Shown: positions 56,790 to 64,000 of the stretch, in pieces
Layout of the letters: each line of letters begins with the position of its first letter
Numbering within the stretch: position 1 is the first letter of the stretch
Assembly: GCA_946122785.1 (NCBI GenBank)
Contig: CAMGYJ010000008.1
Span: forward strand, 1,465,912 to 1,529,911
Source: Linum tenue
Taxonomy: Eukaryota; Streptophyta; Magnoliopsida; Malpighiales; Linaceae
Direction: 5' to 3'
DNA length: 64,000 bases
The notes under the pieces: model-generated
Seen by the model: the letters and a program-made list of their open reading frames with translations, nothing else
What the model was told of the DNA's origin: nothing
Databases searched by the model: none
Position numbers and translations under genes: made by a program

Positions 56790-59143
56790 CCCCCCAGCTT
56801 TTATCTCTCTCGCCTGCTCCTCCTTATCCGTTACTCCGTTCCTTCTCCTCCCCTTATCTCGTCAATTCGAATCCCCGCAGCACCTCTATGGTTCCCCTGC
56901 CCAAGCTTCTGTCGCCATGACTTTCGAATTCTCCCTCGCCTGATATGATCCCAAATCGGCCGCTCTACAAGTTGGGATTACTTGACGAAGAAGCAAGCTC
57001 AAGCTGCCTGAAGAACATTCATTTTTGTCAGTGTCATTTTCCGTATTCAAGCAGCCGACTTTGGAGGCACGTTTCTCTTAATTGGCTCAATGGAAATTCA
57101 AGTTTAATGGCTTGTATTGAACATGGAATGATTATCTACACATTGGTATTCTTGGTTGCTCAATTAGAAGTCATTAAGGTTGTTTTCCAAGGCCTCAAAG
57201 TTGCTACCTCAAAACTGGAAAACTGCCAGAAAATGGTTAAGTCTGGAAACTGTTTTGTGAAGCCTACTTTGGAGCTTAATTCGAGGAGTATGGAATCTGA
57301 TTCAATTCCAAAGTCTTCTACAACAGGAAACTAGGTATGTTTGTGAACAAAGGGAAGGAATTGGATGAAGAATTGGAGTTCGGGAAGGCCTCGAACGAAA
57401 GGCGCAAAGTTAGTACGAAAGCTGCCTTTTGACTGTTTTGCTGGCAGCTTACTTGTGCTACAAGAAAGGAAGTTTAAACCCGAATTTTGAGTCCTTTTTA
57501 GAGTTTGTTTTTACCTTAATTGTTTCCTTGTTCATCTAGATTTGTATTAGGTTTTATTGGCTATAAATAGCCCTCCATTTACGTTGTAAAAACATAAGAC
57601 TTTGATTAATCGAAAAACAAACCTTTGGTTTTGCGCAAGTTGCGACTTGTTTGAGTTTGGTGGATTCCAAGCTTGTGAGCTTTGTATCGATTGAATATTC
57701 TCTTCAATCGTGGTCGAGCAGCTACCCTTTTATACCATACGAGCTTTCCCCAGGTGTGGAATTGTCCGTTGGTTCCGTTTTATCCCAACTTCGTATTAAG
57801 AGCGCTTCGTTCTTGATTCGAGCTCAATCGATTCTTCGATTGAGTCGTTGCTGCGTTACTTTGATAACATACACCCCCCAGGGGCGTATTACCCCCCAGC
57901 TTTTATCTCTCTCGCCTGCTCCTCCTTATCCGTTACTCCGTTCCTTCTCCTCCCCTTATCTCGTCAATTCGAATCCCCGCAGCACCTCTATGGTTCCCCT
58001 GCCCAAGCTTCTGTCGCCATGACTTTCGAATTCTCCCTCGCCTGATATGATCCCAAATCGGCCGCTCTACAAGTTGGGATTACTTGACGAAGAAGCAAGC
58101 TCAAGCTGCCTGAAGAACATTCATTTTTGTCAGTGTCATTTTCCGTATTCAAGCAGCCGACTTTGGAGGCACGTTTCTCTTAATTGGCTCAATGGAAATT
58201 CAAGTTTAATGGCTTGTATTGAACATGGAATGATTATCTACACATTGGTATTCTTGGTTGCTCAATTAGAAGTCATTAAGGTTGTTTTCCAAGGCCTCAA
58301 AGTTGCTACCTCAAAACTGGAAAACTGCCAGAAAATGGTTAAGTCTGGAAACTGTTTTGTGAAGCCTACTTTGGAGCTTAATTCGAGGAGTATGGAATCT
58401 GATTCAATTCCAAAGTCTTCTACAACAGGAAACTAGGTATGTTTGTGAACAAAGGGAAGGAATTGGATGAAGAATTGGAGTTCGGGAAGGCCTCGAACGA
58501 AAGGCGCAAAGTTAGTACGAAAGCTGCCTTTTGACTGTTTTGCTGGCAGCTTACTTGTGCTACAAGAAAGGAAGTTTAAACCCGAATTTTGAGTCCTTTT
58601 TAGAGTTTGTTTTTACCTTAATTGTTTCCTTGTTCATCTAGATTTGTATTAGGTTTTATTGGCTATAAATAGCCCTCCATTTACGTTGTAAAAACATAAG
58701 ACTTTGATTAATCGAAAAACAAACCTTTGGTTTTGCGCAAGTTGCGACTTGTTTGAGTTTGGTGGATTCCAAGCTTGTGAGCTTTGTATCGATTGAATAT
58801 TCTCTTCAATCGTGGTCGAGCAGCTACCCTTTTATACCATACGAGCTTTCCCCAGGTGTGGAATTGTCCGTTGGTTCCGTTTTATCCCAACTTCGTATTA
58901 AGAGCGCTTCGTTCTTGATTCGAGCTCAATCGATTCTTCGATTGAGTCGTTGCTGCGTTACTTTGATAACATACACCCCCCAGGGGCGTATTACCCCCCA
59001 GCTTTTATCTCTCTCGCCTGCTCCTCCTTATCCGTTACTCCGTTCCTTCTCCTCCCCTTATCTCGTCAATTCGAATCCCCGCAGCACCTCTATGGTTCCC
59101 CTGCCCAAGCTTCTGTCGCCATGACTTTCGAATTCTCCCTCGC
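56790..59143 (+). repeat. A-L-A-L-A tandem array, period 1102 bp
   Basis: A (151 bp, CCCCCCAGCTTTTATCTC... to CTCCCTCGC) at 56790-56940, 57892-58042 and 58994-59143; L (951 bp, TGATATGATCCC...GGGGCGTATTA) at 56941-57891 and 58043-58993. Conceptual translations of the two periods are identical over all ORFs seen, so the copies are near-identical. L is the LTR of the element at 62524. The ORFs in L are not genes. Confidence 0.9.
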
Positions 59144-59390
59144 TGCTTCCTCCATGGTTCCCACATCACCGTCTGACTTTGACGATATCGATGATGAGAA
59201 AGAGAGATTCCAAGGTCTTTCCATTTCTTGGATTAAGCCGCTTTTGCTACTCTCCACCTCAGTCGCCGATCTAGATCTAGCGAATCCCCTGCTGCCCACC
59301 AGGCCCAGATTTCCGATAATCCAATCCAACAAGGAGGCAGAGGGATTAAGAAGATCTCTTCCAACAAAGAGTAGAAGAAGAGGCAGATGA
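59121..59390 (+). CDS. Possible captured gene fragment in MULE
   Basis: 89 codons from ATG 59121: MTFEFSLAASSMVPTSPSDF then DDIDDEKERFQ, later basic (SLPTKSRRRGR). The start lies in the A segment and is preceded by a C/T-rich leader as in plant 5' UTRs. Acidic start and position inside a MULE suggest a first exon taken from a host gene, possibly spliced after CAAG (59214, next bases GTCTTT), but I do not recognise the source. Confidence 0.3.
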   Translation: MTFEFSLAASSMVPTSPSDFDDIDDEKERFQGLSISWIKPLLLLSTSVADLDLANPLLPTRPRFPIIQSNKEAEGLRRSLPTKSRRRGR

Positions 59391-60103
59391 GAGGCTTTAG
59401 CAGAGGGTTGGATGAACGAAGCCAAGAAGAGGAAGCTTTAGCAGGGGGTTGAGAGATGAAGGAAAGGGAAGCTTGGAAGGTTTTGGTTCTTCTTTCTGTT
59501 TTCGGTCTCTAAGGAGAAAGAAAGAGATGATTTAGGCAGTTGTGGTTAGGGAATGGAATTATGAAGAGAGGTGGAAGAAAAATGAGAAGATCCAGAAGAA
59601 GCTTTTGCACCAAAGAGGGTATTTTTTTTGCTCTCCATCAGAGAGGGGTTGAGAGAAGAAGACAGAAAGATGGGAATCTGTGTTGGTTTTTTATTTTTTT
59701 ATTTTATTTTAAATGATTAATAATAATCTGACATGGCGGGTTTAATGACATGACGGGTCGGATTTTATGACGTGGCAGGTTAAAATGGAGTGAATCAGCA
59801 TATTTGTTAGCCACGTCAGCAAATAATTGATGGTGTTAACGAAGTCTAACGGAGAGTGACTAAACTTGGACTGTTTTACTAATTTTAGTGACCAAAAATG
59901 GATTTAAATATTTCGAGTGACCAAACATGAACATTTTTTGTAATCTCAGTGACCAACCATGCAATTAACCCATTTATTTAATTATTTTATTCTATTATAT
60001 ATTTTATGACAAGAGTTGGGAAGCATCACCACTCGCTATAGCCCTTAGTAGTAACAAGAGTTGGTCAAACCACACAAGCATCCATACATCACATTGCTTC
60101 ATC

Positions 60104-60589
60104 TAGGGGGTGGGCAACCGTTTTGGTAAACCCGAACCAATCCGAAATCAAATTAATGCTATTCGGTTCAGAATTTGGAAGGAAAATATGGATAGTTCGA
60201 AAACCAGGGTTCTTTCAACCGAACCGAATTTCCGACCGAAAAACCGAAAAACTATAATTGCAAGCTTCAAATGGTGGATTTTTATGTTTGCAATTGTTTT
60301 TAGACTTAAATATTTGAAATGTTTTATGACTTATGTGTTGAAAAGTTTGATTTTATCACTGATGATGCATATTTATTGTTTATATTAGGGGTGAAAAATC
60401 ATTTAAAAGTGAGAAGATACAAGTAGCTTCACAAATTCAGTTTTGTGTGAAAAACCGAACCAAATTATAATTCGGTTTAAACCGACCGAAACCAAATTAT
60501 AATTCGGTTTGAGGTTTGAGAGAATTCGGTGACCCAGTATTTATAATTTCGTTTTGGTCGAAACCGAACCGACCGAATGCCCACCTCTA
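60104..60589. mobile_element. Non-autonomous hAT, TAGGGGTGGGCA type
   Basis: Ends TAGGGGGTGGGCAACCG and inverted TAGAGGTGGGCATTCGG, with the AACCGAACCGA-rich subterminal repeats usual in this group. Flanks GCTTCATC (60096-60103) and ACTTCATC (60590-60597) match 7 of 8. 486 bp; the 92-codon ORF inside is fortuitous. Confidence 0.85.
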
Positions 60590-60597
60590 ACTTCATC

Positions 60598-62441
60598 CTT
60601 TCAAATGAGATGTATACACTAAAGAGGCATTCTCCATCTTAATTTCATGTTGCACTTTTTCAAAAATATTTTTGCCACCCTATGGTATAATGTCTCCCTG
60701 CTCAAGTTATCCTAACCAGCTCATCTGGTTGTTGACATCGACCCCTATGGTTGTGAACTTCTCTATGAGGTACATCATGCATTCTCAATTCTTTTGGGTC
60801 CGAAGGAAAACCATGAACCTATCTCTACTTTGGTTTCCCCCAAAATGTTTCATGTCTACTCTTCAAATTACTCCGAGGGGATGGGTACTTAGAATTTACA
60901 AGCCACTTAGCACACAAACCACATTTCACAAGTTTTGTTGGTGTATATTGAAACTTCTTATACATGCCACTATGTCCACCATTTTTTGTTGACATATTAC
61001 AACCTTGTTCATCCTTTTCTACAATTTTAAATTTATGCAAGCCATGAGTGGCTAGATCATACTGCATATCACTGGACTTGTCCCCCAATCCAATTTTTGT
61101 GGTAGGTGACATGCCCCCAATCTATTCCAAATCATGCTTTCACCTTTACCTGAGGCATGTGCAGGCTAAATTTTTCCAAGTTTCTGATATGCCCCCGAAT
61201 CCATCTTTGTCTAACATGCCCTCAAATCCATATTTGTAGGTTGGTGACATGCCCCCCCCCCCCCCCCCCGGTCCAAACTTTGAGACACTAACTTGTCCTT
61301 GTGTTGGAAACTTTTTTGACAAATTGTTCAGTGAAGGATTACAACGAGTTAGGCCAATTTTTTGGCTTTGAATTTAAGCATGTGGTCATCATCCCGACAT
61401 AGAGAAGTGATTTTGGTAACTATAATTACAACATCTTCTGACTGGGTAGAATGTGAAAAATTATTAATCTTGCCAAGAAATGGGATAGCATACCCCCTGG
61501 CAGGTTAACTTGATAATTACTGTCAAGTTTCCCCTTGGGTTTATCCTGTTCAATGTGGTCACAGATGCGTTGCTTATTACATTTTTCGCTTTCATTCTTG
61601 CCAGAAGGACATTCACACATACTTCTTTCTAATGGCTTATGCAAACAGTACCCAACTTTTGCAACCTTGCAAATAATGGTGTCCGTAGGAAAAGACATAT
61701 TGCATTGCGTTATTTAAGCAACTGTGTGGAATCCAAATTAGGGGGCTAGTCCTTATTGACATTTTCTAAGCCACTATCAATTCCATCATTGGCATATGGA
61801 GGTTCTTTAACTTTTTTACCAGTCAAATGCGGCAAGTTGGATTGACCACTATTTTTACCATGACATTGTAGACTGTCCATCGAAATAGCCAGATACCCAA
61901 CTTTCTCATCAACCAATTGTGGTTGACTGCAAAAACCATGAACTTGGATAGTGCTTATTGTTTCATTTTTTCATTCATCAAATCTTTTTCACTCAACAAC
62001 AAGATTTTTTCTGGTACAATAGATGCATAATGCATAATTTCATACTTTGACATTTCAAAATCACTAATGTATCTATCAATCATCCTATCCTAGGCTTTAT
62101 CAATGTTTTGTTCGAGATTATCAAAATGCTTATGTATAGAGGCAATGTGAAGATTTACCTGTTGGTCGATTCTACAATGTTCAAAAACCATTTGATGAAT
62201 CTCCTTCATCATTTGAAGAAGTTATGTTTCACTTGAATCTACGTTTGGCGTCAAGTGCAACACCTCTGCTCCAACAGTGTTGCCTCACGTCCCTCCAACT
62301 TGGTCAACTTTAACATTGCGCAACTATTCCTCCTTCAATAAACCTTTTCGAAGATCATCTTATTGCTGCCTCCGTCGTGAAGCCATACCCAACACACGTG
62401 TCCCAATGGACGTGCCAATTTGTTTTCGGTGGAAAAACTGG
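60598..62441. other. No supported gene
   Basis: A C18 run at 61252-61269 within a short ATGCCCCC-rich repeat (61110-61270). Minus ORFs at 61112-60825 and 61698-61426 have scattered Cys but no family I can name. Confidence 0.4.
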
Positions 62442-62523
62442 TGGATGGCTTTTGCATGACTTCTATGAAGGTGATGATTGTTACTACGGTCCACACCTCT
62501 TCAAATACTATTCGAACGAGGGT

Positions 62524-63475
62524 TGATATGATCCCAATTGGCCGACTATACACGTCAAAATTACTTGACAAAGAAGCTATCGAAGTTGGGAAGAAGAAAG
62601 ACAGAATTTGGCTAAGTCAAAATCCGTGTTCAGGGTACATATTTTGGAGGCTTGGTTCTATCAATTGGCTAACTAAAAATTGGAGTTCAAGGGCTTGTTT
62701 TGAAGATCAAGTTATCATCTTTCCAATGGTATGCTTTGTGGATCCAGATGATGTCATTAAGGTTATTTTCCAAGGCCTCAAAGTTGCTACCTCAAAACTG
62801 GAAAACTGCCAGAAAATGACTAAGGCAGAAAACTGTGTTGTGAAGCCTACTTTGGAGCTTAATTCGAGGAGTATGAATCTGATTCAAGTCCAAAGGCTTC
62901 CACAAAATGAAACTAGGTATGTTTATCTACCAAGGGAAGGAATCGGATGAAAGATTGGAGTTTTGAAAGGTCTTGAACGAAAGGCGCGAAGTTAGTACAA
63001 AAGCTGCGTTTGGACTGTTTGCTGGCAGCTTCCTTAAGCTTGGTGAAAGAGAGTTAAAATCCGAATTTTATGTCCTTTTTTGTGTAAAATTTTACCTTAA
63101 TTGTTTCCTAGTTCTATTAGGATTGTATTAGGTTTATTTTCCTATAAATACCTTCTAGTTTACGTTGTAATGAGTAGAGTTGATTGAATAGAAAAGAAAC
63201 CGTTTGGTTTTGCAAGTTTGCGAACTTGTTTTGGGTTTGGTGGATTCCAAACTTGCTGAGCTTGTGTATCGATTGAATAGTCACTTCAATCGTGGTCGAG
63301 CAACTACCCTTTTATACCAATCGAGCTATCCCCAGGTGTGGATTTGTCCTTTTGGTTCCGTTTTATCCAAGTTCGTATTAAGAACGCATCGTTCTTGATT
63401 CGAGCTCAATCGATTCTTCGATTGAGTCGTTAGCTGCGTGACTTTGATAACATACACCCTCCCAGGGGCGTATTA
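62524..63475 (+). repeat. 5' LTR, 952 bp, of retrotransposon entering from the right
   Basis: TGATATGATCCC...GGGGCGTATTA, collinear with both L copies at 56941 and 58043, which define its two ends. The end is TA, not CA, in all three copies. Followed after two bases by a primer site. TATAAATA lies at 63143-63150. Confidence 0.85.
63143..63150 (+). promoter_or_regulatory. LTR TATA box
   Basis: TATAAATA, conserved as CTATAAATAG in L at about 57561 and 58663. Confidence 0.65.
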
Positions 63476-63477
63476 AG

Positions 63478-63490
63478 TGGTATCAGATCC
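63478..63490 (+). other. Primer binding site, initiator-Met type
   Basis: TGGTATCAGATCC, one change from the common site. Confidence 0.85.
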
Positions 63491-63616
63491 CCGTTCTACA
63501 CAAGGGCAAGGAAGAGAAGAGGAGGACTGATTATTTTCGCGTAAAGTTTCGACAAAAACAGGCCAGCCCCTGTACGAGAAGCCTAGCTGCTGTTCATGTC
63601 CTGTATTCGTAATTCC

Positions 63617-64000
63617 ATGGCTAATTCTGTCCAGAGGAAGGATTTTATAGAGGACAGCACCGAGGTGAAGCAGCTGACAAATCGAATTCAAGGAAAGCAA
63701 AACCCAACCTTTCGTGGCAAGGATAGGAAGGACTTCCCCGACTCTGTTTCGTCTCCGGCAAAACAGGACGTGCCAATAACTCTCGTGGCCGGAGAAGACG
63801 ACGACGAGTCGAGCGAAACCTACACTGCAGATTTTCTCCAGTTAGCATCAAGAATCTTTAACAGGGAATGGTTTGCGTCGGTTCGTGCACAATTGGAGAA
63901 TCGTGACCCACCAAAATTTCCACTCCAAACGGTAGAACTCGACGTGGATTTGCTTGAATTGGTTGGGACGACTGGAGATGATTCAAAGCATTCCATCGCT
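63617..64000 (+). CDS. First ORF (gag position) of LTR retrotransposon, cut by window edge
   Basis: From ATG 63617 the frame is open for 128 codons to the last base: MANSVQRKDFIEDSTEVKQL, then a Lys/Asp-rich stretch (FRGKDRKDFPDSVSSPAKQD), an acidic patch GEDDDESSE, and FLQLASRIFNREWFASVRAQ, LQTVELDVDLLELVG. It lies 127 bp after a primer site and a full LTR, so it is most likely gag, although no gag core is visible in this N-terminal part. Minus-strand ORFs over the same bases are shadows. Whether the element is copia or gypsy cannot be told from here. Confidence 0.65.
   Translation, partial: MANSVQRKDFIEDSTEVKQLTNRIQGKQNPTFRGKDRKDFPDSVSSPAKQDVPITLVAGEDDDESSETYTADFLQLASRIFNREWFASVRAQLENRDPPKFPLQTVELDVDLLELVGTTGDDSKHSIA

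Larger units (their letters stand above)
56352..59971. mobile_element. Mutator-like element with long TIRs and 10-bp TSD
   Basis: TIRs of about 230 bp: 56352-56600 and 59735-59971 (inverted), both with GTTAATTG-ATGGTTGGTC at the tip and repeated TTTGGTCACT motifs. Flanks carry ATTTATTTAA at 56342-56351 and 59972-59981, a length typical of MULEs. No transposase inside. Contents: a 151-bp segment in three copies alternating with two 951-bp LTR copies, then a gene-fragment-like ORF (59121-59390). Best read as a Pack-MULE-like non-autonomous element later disturbed by an LTR sequence. Confidence 0.85.

Noticed and set aside
56945..59124. Repeated 123- and 129-codon ORFs
   Set aside because: They lie in LTR sequence L, recur by duplication, and are disrupted in the 62524 copy.
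60110..60388. 92-codon ORF
   Set aside because: Inside a non-autonomous hAT rich in AACCGAAC repeats.
1..64000. CRISPR array, operons, riboswitches, phage or bacterial genes
   Set aside because: Introns and plant transposon families throughout; no regularly spaced repeat arrays of CRISPR type.

Overview
The window looks like nuclear DNA of a flowering plant, probably a eudicot. Evidence: GT-AG introns in gene models I could close in phase, TTTAGGG-type telomere-like repeats, plant-specific families (Agenet, FAR1/MULE, TNP2) and very dense Ty3/gypsy, Ty1/copia, hAT, Mutator and CACTA debris. I cannot name the species. There are only a few credible genes; most of the 64 kb is nested mobile DNA, much of it broken by stops and frameshifts.

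Layout. 1-3.9 kb: minus-strand Athila-like gypsy element (gag, tRNA-Asp PBS, LTR) next to a minus-strand copia fragment with its own LTR. 5.0-11.7 kb: a complete LTR element with target duplication GACTT and no protein-coding interior (LARD-like). 11.9-15.4 kb: three degraded transposon ORFs. 15.4-17.6 kb: probable solo LTR. 18.2-18.9 kb: unrecognised spliced gene remnant. 19.4-25.2 kb: divergent pair, an Ulp1-like protease gene (10 exons, 402 aa, catalytic Cys position read as Ser) and a MULE/FAR1-type transposase (4 exons, 822 codons, one in-frame stop). 26.2-30.6 kb: inverted arms and head-to-head telomere-like arrays enclosing an intact 8-exon RPA1-like gene. 30.9-32.5 kb: intact two-exon Agenet gene. 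33.9-38.4 kb: tandem segmental duplication carrying two paralogous ~140 aa genes, perhaps OB-fold proteins.

39-45.4 kb: copia fragments. 46.0-46.8 kb: large palindromic MITE. 48.2-52.5 kb: CACTA element with decayed TNP2 transposase. 53.9-54.3 and 60.1-60.6 kb: short hAT elements with 8-bp target duplications. 55.3-55.8 kb: local satellite. 56.35-59.97 kb: Mutator-like element with ~230-bp TIRs and a 10-bp target duplication, containing a tandem array of a 951-bp LTR. The same LTR starts an LTR retrotransposon at 62.5 kb whose first ORF runs off the window.

The most unusual locus is 26.2-30.6 kb: its structure is what a telomere-telomere fusion, or an element carrying telomere-like terminal arrays, would look like, with a gene of the single-strand-DNA-binding RPA family in the middle. 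Two further genes that may belong to the same fold lie within 8 kb. I infer no functional link beyond proximity.
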